Positions 17,957 through 27,454 of a stretch of DNA of 64,000 nt are shown piece by piece. A program made the position numbers and the translations under genes. Position 1 is the first letter of the stretch. Each line of letters starts with the position of its first letter. The stretch spans positions 62,001 to 126,000 of the forward strand of contig CAYYPL010000002.1 in assembly GCA_964473555.1 (NCBI GenBank), written 5' to 3'. Origin of the DNA: UBA11400 sp964473555. GTDB taxonomy: Bacteria; Bacteroidota; Rhodothermia; Balneolales; HLUCCA01. The notes beneath the pieces are model-generated. The model was given only the letters and a program-made list of their open reading frames with translations. It did no database searches and was not told where the DNA came from.

Positions 17957-20866
17957 ATGATGAAATTGTTCAATAACCCTGTTAATACGTTGATTTTGAT
18001 TATCCTGCTTTTCCTGCCTGTCAGGTTGAGCGCACAGGGAATGCCATTTCAAAACTATTCCATCCAAAGCGGACTTTCTCAATCCGTTGTTACCTCCTTA
18101 CTTCAGGATAGTGGTGGTTATGTATGGATCGGCACCGAATTTGGCCTGAATCGCTTCAACCGATATGAATTTGAACAGTTTTTTGAGGAAGACGGACTTT
18201 CTCACAACGGGATTGTGACGCTCCACGAGGATCGGGATGGTCGTTTGCTCGTAGGTACCCAGGCAGGCCTGGTGCAGTTCGAGGATGGTCGGTTTGTTAC
18301 ATTACCCGGAACTGAATTACTGGAATTTATCCAGGTAAACGCCATCTTCATGGATGATCAGGGTGCATTATGGGTTGGAACGGAAACAGCCGGTCTGTAT
18401 GTGTTTTTCCAGGACAGTTTTGTCACGATGACCGAATCTACCGGACTATCCAGTAATGAAATTCGTGCAATTAATCAGATGCCCGATGGACAGATTCTGG
18501 TGGCAACCCGGGATGGGGTATCACTGATTTATGGAGGTATTATTCGCAAAACCTGGAACAAGGATAACGGCTTAAGTGAAAACCGCTCACGAGATATCCT
18601 GGTCTTTAGCGATAACACCTTCTGGGTAGCTACCCGAGATGGGATATCCATTTTCGCAAACGGGCAATTCAGGTATTTGTCCACCTCAGATGGACTTATC
18701 GATCCACGTGTAACGGCTCTAGAACATGATGGTTTTGGTGGGGTATGGATATCGACTGAAGGCGGGGTGAGTCATTACCGAAATGGAGTTTTTCGAAACT
18801 ATACAGACTCAAATGGGCTATCTAACAACATCGTGAATGGGTTGATGGTCGATACTGAGGGGAATCAGTGGTTTGGGACCTATGGTGGTGGAGTGGACAT
18901 GCTTCCGGGAGAGAAATTTACCCATTACCGTGTCAACGAGGGGCTGCTTAGCAATATGATTACCTCTTTTGAGCAAGATGATCAGGGCAATATCTGGATC
19001 GGGACCTTCGGTGGCGGTATTTCGGTAATTCGAGATCAGGAGGTCATCAATTACACAATCTCTGATGGCTTGAACGACAATAGAGTCTATACATTGCACA
19101 AGACTTCTGATGGAACCCTGTATGCAGGCACTCAAAACGGGATTTCACGTTTTGAAAACGGTGGTTTTGTTGATGACAGGATGTCCGATCAACTCCCGGA
19201 AGGGAGGGTTCGTACAATTCTGGAGGTTCCAAACGGGGATATTTATGTGGGAACCTATGGTGGAGGAATCATTCAGTTCAGAAACGGACGGCGCATAAGA
19301 ATCTGGGATACTGCATCAGGACTGACCGACAACATCATTATGAAAATCATTCGCAGGGATGATGGGTCGATCTGGGCTGCTACGTATGGTGGAGTCAACA
19401 TCATCGAACCGGATGGGAGTACACGATCGATCACGGTTGAACAGGGTATCCTTCAAAACAGTATTCTGTCCATCATGGAAGATCAGGATGATTGTATCTG
19501 GATCGGATCATTTGCCGGGCTTACAAAAATTGACGGGAATACCATCAGAAACTACTCAACGGCTCAGGGTCTTCAAAACAGGGTGGTCTATTTTATTGGA
19601 CAGGATGAGTCTGGAATGATGTGGCTTGGTACGGTAGACGGATTAATTCGCTTTGATCGCAGGATTGATTTAGACCGTGCCGATCCCAATCGTGTGCGTG
19701 ATACCATCAAGTTCAAGCGATACACGATTGAGTCTGGACTCACTTCCAATGAAATGAACTCAAATGCAGTGTTTACCGACTCGGATGGAAACCTGTGGAT
19801 GGGCTCTGTGGCCGGGGTCACACAGTTTCGCTGGCGACTGGATCGCGTGGTGGATCAGGGTCCAAAGGTACATATCGAACGAATCCGCTTGTTCGACGGA
19901 TACGTGGATGTAAACCGGAACAACACCTTCCGCCATGACCAAAACTTCCTGGGATTTGAGTTTATCGGGTTATCGTATTCAAATCCAACAGAGGTTTTAT
20001 ATGAATACAGACTTAATGGAATTGATGCCGATTGGCGCAAAACCACGGAAAGGGTCGTTCGGTACACCACTTTACCAGATGGCGAATTCAGATTTCAGGT
20101 CAGGGCCCGAAATGCAGATGGGTACTGGAGTCCGGAAATCGCGTCGATTACCATTACCATTGCACCGCCATTTTGGAAAAGCTGGTGGTTTATTCTGATT
20201 ATGGTCGTTGGTGTTTTTTTAACAGCAGGATTTTTGTACAACTATTACAGGATCTCCAGGCTTGTGGATCTTGAACGGATCAGAATCCGTATTGCCAGTG
20301 ACCTTCACGATGATGTGGGGGCGTCATTAACCGAAATTGCGCTCAACGCTGACTTCCTGCAGGCGACCCAAAAAGACAGTAAGGTAGGAGAATCGTTAAA
20401 GCAGATCGGAGACATGAGTCGGCGCATTGTGACCACCATGGACGACATTGTTTGGTCGATCGATGCCCGGAATGACACCTTTGGAGACTTGCTAGACCGT
20501 ATGCAGGACTATGCCACCAACGTTTTGGCTCCAACTGGAATCGAACCGATATTTCATTTCGGTGGATTTGATTCTACAAAAATCATACCGCTGGAAATCA
20601 GACAAAATGTATATCTGATCTTTAAAGAAGCTGTAAACAACGCAGCGAAACATGCAAAGGCTACCCGAATTGAAATCACGTTCAATCGCACTGAACACAA
20701 CTTTGAACTCGTTATAGCTGATAACGGGGTTGGAATGCCGGAACACGTTCGAGTGGGTGGACATGGCCTAAAAAACATGAAATTACGAGCGGCACGTATC
20801 CACGCACACCTGGAATTTGAGCAGCACGACGGATTGACGATACGATTAACAGGGAAAGGGATATAA
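17957..20866 (+). CDS. Propeller-type sensor histidine kinase
   Basis: A 969-residue membrane sensor. A signal peptide (about 1-26, ending LSAQ) leads to repeated two-component-regulator propeller blades to about residue 620, recognisable as recurring GLS/L-x-x-N...D-x-x-G-x-x-W-x-G-T units, enough for two seven-bladed propellers. A Y_Y_Y immunoglobulin-like domain (about 640-735, YRLNGIDADWRKT) and one membrane helix (about 743-765) follow. The cytoplasmic part is a NarX/LytS-like HisKA_3 domain with phospho-acceptor His 784 (ASDLHDDVGASL) and an HATPase (NNAAKHAKA; DNGVGMPEHVRVGGHGLKNM). The response-regulator gene starts one base after its stop, so the pair is an operon. The ligand is not visible in the sequence; in related bacteria such sensors often control polysaccharide use. 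Confidence 0.93.
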   Translation: MMKLFNNPVNTLILIILLFLPVRLSAQGMPFQNYSIQSGLSQSVVTSLLQDSGGYVWIGTEFGLNRFNRYEFEQFFEEDGLSHNGIVTLHEDRDGRLLVGTQAGLVQFEDGRFVTLPGTELLEFIQVNAIFMDDQGALWVGTETAGLYVFFQDSFVTMTESTGLSSNEIRAINQMPDGQILVATRDGVSLIYGGIIRKTWNKDNGLSENRSRDILVFSDNTFWVATRDGISIFANGQFRYLSTSDGLIDPRVTALEHDGFGGVWISTEGGVSHYRNGVFRNYTDSNGLSNNIVNGLMVDTEGNQWFGTYGGGVDMLPGEKFTHYRVNEGLLSNMITSFEQDDQGNIWIGTFGGGISVIRDQEVINYTISDGLNDNRVYTLHKTSDGTLYAGTQNGISRFENGGFVDDRMSDQLPEGRVRTILEVPNGDIYVGTYGGGIIQFRNGRRIRIWDTASGLTDNIIMKIIRRDDGSIWAATYGGVNIIEPDGSTRSITVEQGILQNSILSIMEDQDDCIWIGSFAGLTKIDGNTIRNYSTAQGLQNRVVYFIGQDESGMMWLGTVDGLIRFDRRIDLDRADPNRVRDTIKFKRYTIESGLTSNEMNSNAVFTDSDGNLWMGSVAGVTQFRWRLDRVVDQGPKVHIERIRLFDGYVDVNRNNTFRHDQNFLGFEFIGLSYSNPTEVLYEYRLNGIDADWRKTTERVVRYTTLPDGEFRFQVRARNADGYWSPEIASITITIAPPFWKSWWFILIMVVGVFLTAGFLYNYYRISRLVDLERIRIRIASDLHDDVGASLTEIALNADFLQATQKDSKVGESLKQIGDMSRRIVTTMDDIVWSIDARNDTFGDLLDRMQDYATNVLAPTGIEPIFHFGGFDSTKIIPLEIRQNVYLIFKEAVNNAAKHAKATRIEITFNRTEHNFELVIADNGVGMPEHVRVGGHGLKNMKLRAARIHAHLEFEQHDGLTIRLTGKGI

Positions 20867-20867
20867 C

Positions 20868-21518
20868 ATGGAGAAAAAGCTACATCATATTGCTATCGTT
20901 GAGGATAACGTAAAAATTCGGGATTTGATCCAGAAATTCCTTCAGATGCAGGATGACATCAGGTGTGACCAAGCCTACGGTTCTGTTGAACAGCTCCTTC
21001 AGGTAATGCGAGAAGGGGATGTGCCTCATATCATACTTATGGATATTGACTTAGAAGGTATGTCGGGAATCGATGGGATGAAGCTGATCAAATCGAAGTT
21101 TCCCGACATCGAAATCATTATGCTGACTGTGTACCACGACTCCCACAAGATCTTTAATTCACTTCGAGCAGGGGCATCAGGTTATTTGCTTAAGCATACC
21201 TCTCTACCTGAAATTAAAGAAGCCATAGATGTGGTGCTTAACGGTGGCTCGCCGATGTCGCCACAGATCGCGCGCAAAGTGATCACGCATTTTAACTCTC
21301 CGGAGCAACCAACCGATGAGAAATCCGATTCCGGACTGACCATGCGTGAACGTGAGATCGTGGTGGGATTAGTGGATGGATTGTCATATAAAATGATTGC
21401 CGATCGCATGGATATCTCCATCGATACGGTCCGTGCTCACATTCGAAATATGTACAAAAAACTTCACGTGAACTCAAAAGCCGAAGTCATTGCCAAATCG
21501 TTACGTGGAGAGATCTGA
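20868..21518 (+). CDS. NarL/FixJ-family response regulator
   Basis: The 216-residue partner of the preceding kinase. The receiver domain (1-125) shows acidic pair E12-D13, phospho-acceptor Asp 59 in ILMDIDLEGMSG, Thr in IIMLTVYHD and Lys in YLLKHTS. The C-terminal LuxR-type helix-turn-helix (about 150-214) has MTMRERE-like opening TMREREIVVGLVDGLSYKMIAD and the recognition part SIDTVRAHIRNMYKKL. It separates from the kinase by a single base. The nearest downstream genes, a lipoprotein and an outer-membrane protein, are possible targets but nothing in the sequence proves it. A 7-bp inverted repeat (CTGGTAT/ATACCAG, 21529-21551) follows without a T-run. Confidence 0.94.
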   Translation: MEKKLHHIAIVEDNVKIRDLIQKFLQMQDDIRCDQAYGSVEQLLQVMREGDVPHIILMDIDLEGMSGIDGMKLIKSKFPDIEIIMLTVYHDSHKIFNSLRAGASGYLLKHTSLPEIKEAIDVVLNGGSPMSPQIARKVITHFNSPEQPTDEKSDSGLTMREREIVVGLVDGLSYKMIADRMDISIDTVRAHIRNMYKKLHVNSKAEVIAKSLRGEI

Positions 21519-21717
21519 GTTAAGTTCGCTGGTATACCATTCTGATACCAGCATCGTTACTTAAAAAACGAGTAAATCTGGCTATTACTGGAATGAAGGG
21601 CATTTTTGTGGCGTTCTTGAATGTAGGTGACTATCACATCAATATGGTATTTAACTAATGATACAGAGTTCGTAGTATACGCTTGCAACATCGGAATAAA
21701 CACACTGGAGGAACATC

Positions 21718-23166
21718 ATGAAAAACTACTTAAGCAGGACATTTGGACTAAGCACACTGGCATTGTTGCTTAGTGGATGTTACACTCAGTTAGCAGTGGT
21801 TGAACGTCCGGTTTACACTGCCAGTGAAGAGCGTATTGCCGAGCGGTCCGATGACGATGAGTACTTCGATGAAGATTCGTATCGTGAAGGATACGACGAT
21901 GCAGTTTCTGAACTCCGTTTTCGTGATTACTCACGAAGTTCGTTTTTTGACACCCGCGAATACGAGTTAGGGTATCGCGATGGATATGCTGATGCGGCCT
22001 GGGATTACAGATATTACCGAGCCCGATATAGTCCTTCGTTTTCTTACTGGATGTTTGATCCGTTTTATTTCAATAACAGTTGGGCATTTGGGTTCCACTG
22101 GAACTGGTACACACACAATCATTGGTACACGTTTTATGGTTACGGTCCTTATTCCTATTATGCGTATCCGCCCTACGGATACGGTGCCTGGGGATACGGA
22201 TACTGGGGTTCCTATCCACGTACTGGCTGGATTGTATACTACGATCATAGAAATCCAGACCGAGATGCGCATTACGGACGGCGAGCAAGTGGTGTAAGCC
22301 GAGATCGCAGTCTGGCCGAGCCAAGAGCAAGGGGTGTGCAACGGGAAACGGAGCGCACGCATAGCCAAACTGGACGTTCAAGTGGTGTTACACGTGGAAC
22401 TACAGGTACCCGTGAAAGGGGAACGGTTACCAATACAGATAGAACTACGAACCGTGGAACAACTGTCAGAACCCCATCATCTACTGGATCCCGTGGAACC
22501 GTCAGAACCCCATCATCTACTGGATCCCGTGGAACCGTCAGAACCACACCCAAATCGACAAATACGGGAAGTTCGGGCACAGTACGATCTGGAAATCGTC
22601 CGTCGAGTTCGGGCGCAGTACGAAGTGGAAGTCGTCCGTCGAGTTCGGGAGGATCCAGTTCGGGCGACAAGCCGCGTTCCAATTCTCGACCGAACGATCG
22701 ACCGAACAACGATGATCCCCTATCATCCAGATCCACGGTAGTGCCTCGCTATGCAACACCACAACCCGCCCGTAACACGCCTGAGACGAGAGTGCGTCAG
22801 GTCAATCGTGAAGGTACGCGCTCAGACGTTTCAACGGGTACGACATTTAATCGTCCTTATGAAACAAGCCGACCATCCGTTGGCTCTACATTCCCGGAGA
22901 TTTCAACTCAGGGAATCAGATCTGAACGAGGAACGAGCACCAGAACAGGGACATTTAGCAGCGTACCTGTTCCTCAGCATCGTTCAGCCAACTCAAACGC
23001 ATCCAGAGTGTTAACTACCATAGATGAGATCGGTCGTGCAGTGCTTTCCGTTGAAAATGCGACCCGTTCTGTTCAACCATCATCTCAAAGAACCGTTCAA
23101 AACTCACAACCATCGAGATCCACTTCGGGTTCAGGCAGAACCACCCGACGTCCATCCAACGATTAA
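21718..23166 (+). CDS. Lipoprotein with Tyr/Trp-rich middle and Ser/Thr/Arg repeat tail
   Basis: Signal peptide with lipobox LLLSGC (Cys at about 21) marks a lipoprotein. Residues about 45-90 are acidic and contain two EGYDDA/DGYADA-like units; about 95-180 are extremely rich in Tyr, Trp, Phe and Gly (NWYTHNHWYTFYGYGPYSYY). From about 185 to the end the protein is basic and Ser/Thr/Arg/Gly-rich with a 12-residue repeat (VRTPSSTGSRGT twice; RSGSRPSSSGAV-like copies after). No catalytic motif is visible. A good Shine-Dalgarno GGAGG at 21707-21711 supports ATG 21718. Composition suggests a surface-exposed, mostly disordered protein; I do not recognise a family. Confidence 0.8.
   Translation: MKNYLSRTFGLSTLALLLSGCYTQLAVVERPVYTASEERIAERSDDDEYFDEDSYREGYDDAVSELRFRDYSRSSFFDTREYELGYRDGYADAAWDYRYYRARYSPSFSYWMFDPFYFNNSWAFGFHWNWYTHNHWYTFYGYGPYSYYAYPPYGYGAWGYGYWGSYPRTGWIVYYDHRNPDRDAHYGRRASGVSRDRSLAEPRARGVQRETERTHSQTGRSSGVTRGTTGTRERGTVTNTDRTTNRGTTVRTPSSTGSRGTVRTPSSTGSRGTVRTTPKSTNTGSSGTVRSGNRPSSSGAVRSGSRPSSSGGSSSGDKPRSNSRPNDRPNNDDPLSSRSTVVPRYATPQPARNTPETRVRQVNREGTRSDVSTGTTFNRPYETSRPSVGSTFPEISTQGIRSERGTSTRTGTFSSVPVPQHRSANSNASRVLTTIDEIGRAVLSVENATRSVQPSSQRTVQNSQPSRSTSGSGRTTRRPSND
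22465..22536 (+). repeat. Perfect 36-bp tandem duplication inside the lipoprotein gene
   Basis: Bases 22465-22500 are repeated without change at 22501-22536, and a partial third copy starts at 22537. Each unit codes 12 residues, so copy-number change keeps the frame. A second, imperfect 36-bp period follows at about 22579-22650. Confidence 0.9.
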
Positions 23167-23256
23167 TACCTGTTACCCACCTGTTTTTTTAACCGGAAAC
23201 TCAGTTTCAGGGGTGGACTACGTAAAAATACCTCCATAACTTTATTCCAATACATT

Positions 23257-24705
23257 ATGAAAATGAACCTGATACGTATATTTCTGATAGCTTCTGTATG
23301 TAGTGTTTCGATTTCCGCAACTGCGCAAAATCGATTTGATGCGCTTCGATACAGCCAGTCACAGGCAGGATTTGATGCAAATTCACTGGCATTGTCTGGG
23401 GCAACACTAACCAGCTACAGCGGATTTGGGTCTATTTATCAGAATCCGGCACTGGCTGCCAAAGCCAGACAAAGTGCTTTTTCGCTGGGTCTGAATTTCC
23501 GTGATGTGGTAGAGGAGTCGAGCTATCGCAATACCATCACTACCTTTGATGACCAACAGGGAGGCATCTCTGATTTTGGTTATTTGTACAGTTTTCCGAC
23601 ACAGCGAGGTAGTCTTTCCATTGGTGGGGGCTATAATCAAATCGCTAATTTCAATAGTGCGAGTTCTTTGAATGCATTCAACGGGAGTCACTCGATCGTA
23701 GATTATTTCGTGATTTCACCTGGAGATCAATACTTCGATCCTGCTTTCAACACCTATGCGGTCGATTACGACGAAGCTTTTGATGAGTACTACAACGTAC
23801 TGCGAGCGGACTTCAACTACCGTGGAATGAATCAGTATATGGAACTCAAGGAACGTGGCTCAATCGGCGAATTTAATGTGTTTCTGGCAACTGAATTCCA
23901 GGAAAACATATTTATCGGGGGTTCAATTGGTCTCGTCACCGGATCTTATGGTTATGAGCGGATTTTTATCGAAGAAGACCTCGACGGGAATTATATCGAT
24001 GCCATTTACGATGTAAATACGATTTTGAATGAAGATCGTATCGATGCCAGTATTCGTGGGGTGAATGCTAAAATTGGATTTTTGGCAGAACCCATATCTG
24101 GAATTCGATTTGGATTGAACTACACCACCAAAACCAGGCTTGAGATTGACGAAACATACAGCACGTTGATCAAAACAGAGTTCTACACTCAGGATGCTGA
24201 TGGATTCAATTCGTATGAGGATGTGTATGAAGGCGATATTTCTTACACAGTGACTAAACCATCTGTAATATCGGCAGGGGTTGGAATGGGAGTGCTTTCC
24301 ATACTCGATATTGACCTGACTATGGAACGTATGAACTACAGTTCTATCGAAATGGGCGGATTGGGAACCATCAACAATCGCGATGAAAATGGGGCCATTC
24401 GAAATGATTTTCAAGATGTAACCAATTTCAGAGCTGGTTTCACGATTAACCTGTTCGACACTTTCAAACCACGTCTTGGTTACTCTGTAAATCCAAGTCC
24501 AAGACGTTCGTTTGATGCAGAGATCAGATATCTCAGTGCCGGCGCTTCGTTCGATGTATCAGATAACATAACCCTTGATGTGGGTGTTCAAGTAGCCCGA
24601 TTCGACGATAATCTGGATGTGTATGATTACGGAACGGGTATGGCTAGTGTAGGACAGAAGGTGGAAAAAGTGCAGGGTATGATCGGATTATCTTTCAGAT
24701 TCTAG
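23257..24705 (+). CDS. OmpP1/FadL-like outer-membrane protein
   Basis: A 482-residue exported protein: signal peptide to about residue 23 (ISATAQ), then a mature part opening with DALRYSQSQAGFDANSLAL and SYSGFGSIYQNPALAA, the G-x-x-x-x-N-PA opening typical of OmpP1/FadL/TodX-type transporters and related Bacteroidota barrel proteins. Alternating amphipathic strands continue to the C-terminal SFRF, ending in Phe as outer-membrane barrels do. The role is probably uptake of hydrophobic compounds or an uncharacterised channel; substrate cannot be told. It follows the Tyr/Trp-rich lipoprotein after 90 bases and ends at a strong terminator. Confidence 0.8.
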   Translation: MKMNLIRIFLIASVCSVSISATAQNRFDALRYSQSQAGFDANSLALSGATLTSYSGFGSIYQNPALAAKARQSAFSLGLNFRDVVEESSYRNTITTFDDQQGGISDFGYLYSFPTQRGSLSIGGGYNQIANFNSASSLNAFNGSHSIVDYFVISPGDQYFDPAFNTYAVDYDEAFDEYYNVLRADFNYRGMNQYMELKERGSIGEFNVFLATEFQENIFIGGSIGLVTGSYGYERIFIEEDLDGNYIDAIYDVNTILNEDRIDASIRGVNAKIGFLAEPISGIRFGLNYTTKTRLEIDETYSTLIKTEFYTQDADGFNSYEDVYEGDISYTVTKPSVISAGVGMGVLSILDIDLTMERMNYSSIEMGGLGTINNRDENGAIRNDFQDVTNFRAGFTINLFDTFKPRLGYSVNPSPRRSFDAEIRYLSAGASFDVSDNITLDVGVQVARFDDNLDVYDYGTGMASVGQKVEKVQGMIGLSFRF

Positions 24706-24733
24706 GTTTTCTTTGAAACCTAAACAAAAATAA

Positions 24734-24762
24734 CAAAAAGCCCGGAAACTCCGGGCTTTTTG
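24734..24762. terminator. Terminator after the outer-membrane protein gene, probably bidirectional
   Basis: CAAAAAGCCCGG (24734-24745) pairs with CCGGGCTTTTTG (24751-24762) around a 5-base loop. The A-run on the left lets it also end the convergent uspA-like gene. Confidence 0.9.
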
Positions 24763-24801
24763 TTTCAACGAAGTGAAGGCAGGATCTGGAGTTGTACTCA
24801 A

Positions 24802-25683
24802 TTAACGCATCAGATGTTTGGGATTTACGCTTAGGACCGGTGCCGAAACATGGCGTACTACACTGGCTGCAGTACTTCCAAGCATCAGATAATCCAGTCC
24901 TGTACGACCAATAGTGGCAATAACCACCAGATCGTGTTTGTTATCCTCAGATTCATGAGCAATTGCTTCATGAACTGATTTGAACGTGACAATTGTTCTG
25001 GTTTTAACATGGTCTTTTATATCCCCAAAATAGGTGTTTTTGAGGTTCTCAAGCTCTTTATCACGCAATTTGACATCAGCGTCGATCACGGCGTCTGTAT
25101 CAAATCCTTCACGCATCAGAATATTGACCAGATCAATCCTGGCGTTTGTAGCCTTGGCAATATCTGCAGCATGGCCGAATGCCTTGAATGAGTTTTCAGA
25201 AAAATCTGTGGTTACCAGTATGCGTTCTACTTTTTTGATTACCGATTTTTCTTCGACCACCAAAACGGGTTTGTGGGTCAGTCGAAGTGCTTTTTCGGCC
25301 ACAGAACCCATCAGAAATCGTGAAAATCCGGTCCGGCCGTGAGTGGTTATGATTACCAGGTCGAAATTTTTAGCGGCTTCGGCAATGGCATGAGCCGGAT
25401 TTCCAACTCCCAGCAGAGGCGCTGAGAGACGTTTCATATTCACATGGGCTCGAGAAACCTCGGTCAGTCTGTCTGACACCGTCTTCTCGATTTGATCATA
25501 GTCCACGTGTCCGCTCAAACCTACTCCAGTGTAATAGAAACTGTCCATCTCAGATAATGGGATGTAGGCGTGAAATGGGGTGATTGTACCATCGAAGAGC
25601 TTGGCGTAGTAATCGGCGGCTTCAAATGCTTTGAAACTGAGTTCTGAGAAGTCAGTTGGGACCAGGATTCTTAGATTTTTCAT
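24802..25683 (-). CDS. Tandem universal stress protein (two UspA domains)
   Basis: The 293 residues contain two USP domains, about 1-145 and 150-293. Each opens with RILVPTDFSELSFKAFEAA or RILVTTDFSENSFKAFGHA and carries the ATP-binding G-x2-G-x9-G-S/T pattern: THGRTGFSRFLMGSVAEKA in the first and ATIGRTGLDYLMLGSTA in the second. USP proteins bind nucleotides and support survival under stress; exact action is unknown. The ATG at 25683 has a strong Shine-Dalgarno (GGAGG, 6 bases before it on the minus strand). The gene converges on the preceding outer-membrane protein gene at a shared terminator and has a repeat-bearing upstream region. Confidence 0.92.
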   Translation of the reverse strand: MKNLRILVPTDFSELSFKAFEAADYYAKLFDGTITPFHAYIPLSEMDSFYYTGVGLSGHVDYDQIEKTVSDRLTEVSRAHVNMKRLSAPLLGVGNPAHAIAEAAKNFDLVIITTHGRTGFSRFLMGSVAEKALRLTHKPVLVVEEKSVIKKVERILVTTDFSENSFKAFGHAADIAKATNARIDLVNILMREGFDTDAVIDADVKLRDKELENLKNTYFGDIKDHVKTRTIVTFKSVHEAIAHESEDNKHDLVVIATIGRTGLDYLMLGSTAASVVRHVSAPVLSVNPKHLMR

Positions 25684-25875
25684 ATTTCCTCCAGGAGTTG
25701 GTTAACGGCAGCTTATGTCAAAAGTAATCTATCGATTTTAATTCAATAGATTTTGCGAAACGCATTACAAAAGTTGTTCTGTGATTAAAATCTTCCTTTG
25801 CTTGGGAAGCCAGCTTCAGCGGACGATAGTGTTTCTATAACGAGAGAACTATTCCTTCTATTATTTCATAGTTTT

Positions 25876-25970
25876 GGAGTGGGAGTAGGGAGTGGGGAGT
25901 GGGGAGTGGGGAGTAGGGAGTGGGTGGAAATTGGAGGCCCACTCCCCACTTCCTACTCCCCACTCCCCAC
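25876..25970. repeat. GGGAGTA/GGGGAGT heptamer arrays in inverted orientation
   Basis: Purine-type array (GGAGTGGG, GGGAGTA units) at 25876-25924 and its reverse complement at 25938-25970, 13 bases apart, so a long hairpin can form. Read on the minus strand, the order after the hydrolase stop codon is purine-rich array first, pyrimidine-rich array second, towards the USP gene. Confidence 0.9.
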
Positions 25971-25980
25971 AACCTCTAAA

Positions 25981-26685
25981 TTATAGGAAATCACCCGGCT
26001 TGAGAATGTGTACCTTAGTCTCCGAAGCGGACTCTGTTTCGGCTTTGAAGACTTCCGGGTCGCCAGTCAGGATCGGGAACGTGCCGTAGTGGATCGGGAT
26101 GGCAATGTCGGCGTCGATCAGGGTACAGCACATGGCCGCTTCGTACGGACCCATGGTGTAATGGTCGCCGATGGGCACTGCAATCACGTCGGGAGCGTAC
26201 ATTTCGCCATAAAATTCGAGGTCGGCGAAGATATTGGTGTCGCCCAGGTGATAGAACACCATGTCGTCAGGGAATCGGACAACCACGCCTCCCGCTTCTC
26301 CGGCATGTTCGCCTTTGAACGAGGAAGAATGATTAGCAGAGACCAGCGTCACGCTGAAATCATCAAACTTCACGGTTCCCCCTTTGTTGTACTCGACCGC
26401 CTGATCCGGATTGAGTCCGTGTTTTTTGAGCAGGTGAATGAGCTCCACTTGTCCCACAACTTTTGCTCCGGTGTCCGCTGCGATCTCGAGCGTGTCGCCC
26501 ACGTGATCTTCGTGTCCGTGCGTGAGCAGGATGAAATCGGCCTTCGACAAAGACTTCAGATTGGCAGGCGTAGAAGGATTGTGTTTCAGAAAGGGATCCA
26601 CGTAAATAATGGTACCTTTTGGAGATTCCAGGCGAAAAGCGGAATGCCCCAGAAATTGGATTTTGGTTTTGAATTTGAACATCAT
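25981..26685 (-). CDS. Metallo-beta-lactamase-fold hydrolase, UPF0173 type
   Basis: The 234 residues show the metallo-beta-lactamase fold signature: LLTHGHEDHVGD (H-x-H-x-D-H metal site, about residues 54-59), VSANHSSSFKG (third His region), FYHLGDTNIFADL (bridging Asp) and IPIHYGTFP near the end. The opening IQFLGHSAFRLES is typical of the UPF0173 metal-dependent hydrolases, whose natural substrate is not known. It lacks a signal peptide. Two adjacent ATG codons (26685 and 26682) could serve as start. The gene is divergent from mnmD, which begins 55 bases away, and its stop codon is followed closely by a heptamer repeat array. Confidence 0.9.
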   Translation of the reverse strand: MMFKFKTKIQFLGHSAFRLESPKGTIIYVDPFLKHNPSTPANLKSLSKADFILLTHGHEDHVGDTLEIAADTGAKVVGQVELIHLLKKHGLNPDQAVEYNKGGTVKFDDFSVTLVSANHSSSFKGEHAGEAGGVVVRFPDDMVFYHLGDTNIFADLEFYGEMYAPDVIAVPIGDHYTMGPYEAAMCCTLIDADIAIPIHYGTFPILTGDPEVFKAETESASETKVHILKPGDFL

Positions 26686-26740
26686 TCGAGTGTCGTTTGG
26701 GTTAAAAATTCATAAGTTCATATCACTTAAACATACTGAT

Positions 26741-27454
26741 ATGGATAGTCATTCCAAAAAAGATCCCGAACTACGGCTCGAGGTTTCCCGTGATGGTTCG
26801 CACACGGTGTTTTCTGAGCAGTTTGGACAATTTTATCATAATCCGAATGGGGCTGTGGCCGAAAGCTGGCATATTTTCTTTGATCAGTCGGATCTACGTG
26901 AGCGCCTTGCGGCGCACGAGCCGGTTCGAATCCTGGAAGTCGGCTTTGGCACGGGACTGAACCTGTTGCTACTGTGCGAGCTCATGGCACGGATTGGGAG
27001 TCGGTCGAAGGTGGTGTTTCAGAGCGTAGAAGCCTGGCCGGTTCCTGTCGAGATCGCGGCACAGTTCAACTACGGTGTTTTTTTGCAGGCTTTCGGGGGA
27101 GCGTCCCGATTGGTTGGGATTTTTGAGCAGCTCGGGAGCGGGTCGGTGGATACGGAGTTCACGGAGCAGGTGCGAGTCCGGGTGCATCGTGGACTCTTTG
27201 AGAGTATGGATCCGGTCGAGACTGGGTTTCAGTATGTGTTCCATGATGCGTTTTCGCCCGGAGTGAATCCGGACCTGTGGACCGCTGAGGTCTTTGAGCG
27301 CATCTATCAGTGGTGCGAAGATGGAGCCTGGCTCACCACCTACTGCGCGGCCACCCGTGCCCGAAACGCCATGCGCGAGGCTGGCTGGGAAGTCAGTAAG
27401 GCGCCCGGAGCGTTGGGCAAGAGAGAGATGAGCGTTGCGCGGAAACGGGGTTAG
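26741..27454 (+). CDS. mnmD: tRNA (5-methylaminomethyl-2-thiouridine)-methyltransferase MnmD
   Basis: MnmD methylates the aminomethyl group of modified uridine 34 in certain tRNAs. In many bacteria it stands alone, as here, and is not fused to MnmC's oxidase. The 237 residues hold the SAM-binding motif ILEVGFGTGLNLLLL, the acidic end of strand 2, FHDAFSPGVNPDLWT (the D-A-F-x-P-x-x-x-P-x-L-W signature of the family), TTYCAATRARNAMREAGW and KREMSVA at the C-terminus. The frame is open to 26609 upstream but that part is antisense to the divergent hydrolase gene; ATG 26741 matches the family start. The stop overlaps the convergent dehydrogenase gene by 4 bases. Confidence 0.9.
   Translation: MDSHSKKDPELRLEVSRDGSHTVFSEQFGQFYHNPNGAVAESWHIFFDQSDLRERLAAHEPVRILEVGFGTGLNLLLLCELMARIGSRSKVVFQSVEAWPVPVEIAAQFNYGVFLQAFGGASRLVGIFEQLGSGSVDTEFTEQVRVRVHRGLFESMDPVETGFQYVFHDAFSPGVNPDLWTAEVFERIYQWCEDGAWLTTYCAATRARNAMREAGWEVSKAPGALGKREMSVARKRG

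Noticed and set aside
26008..26715. 235-codon plus-strand frame
   Set aside because: Antisense of the metallo-beta-lactamase-fold gene over its whole length, without its own motifs.
26609..26740. Longer start for mnmD
   Set aside because: This stretch is antisense to the start of the metallo-beta-lactamase-fold gene and has no family similarity.
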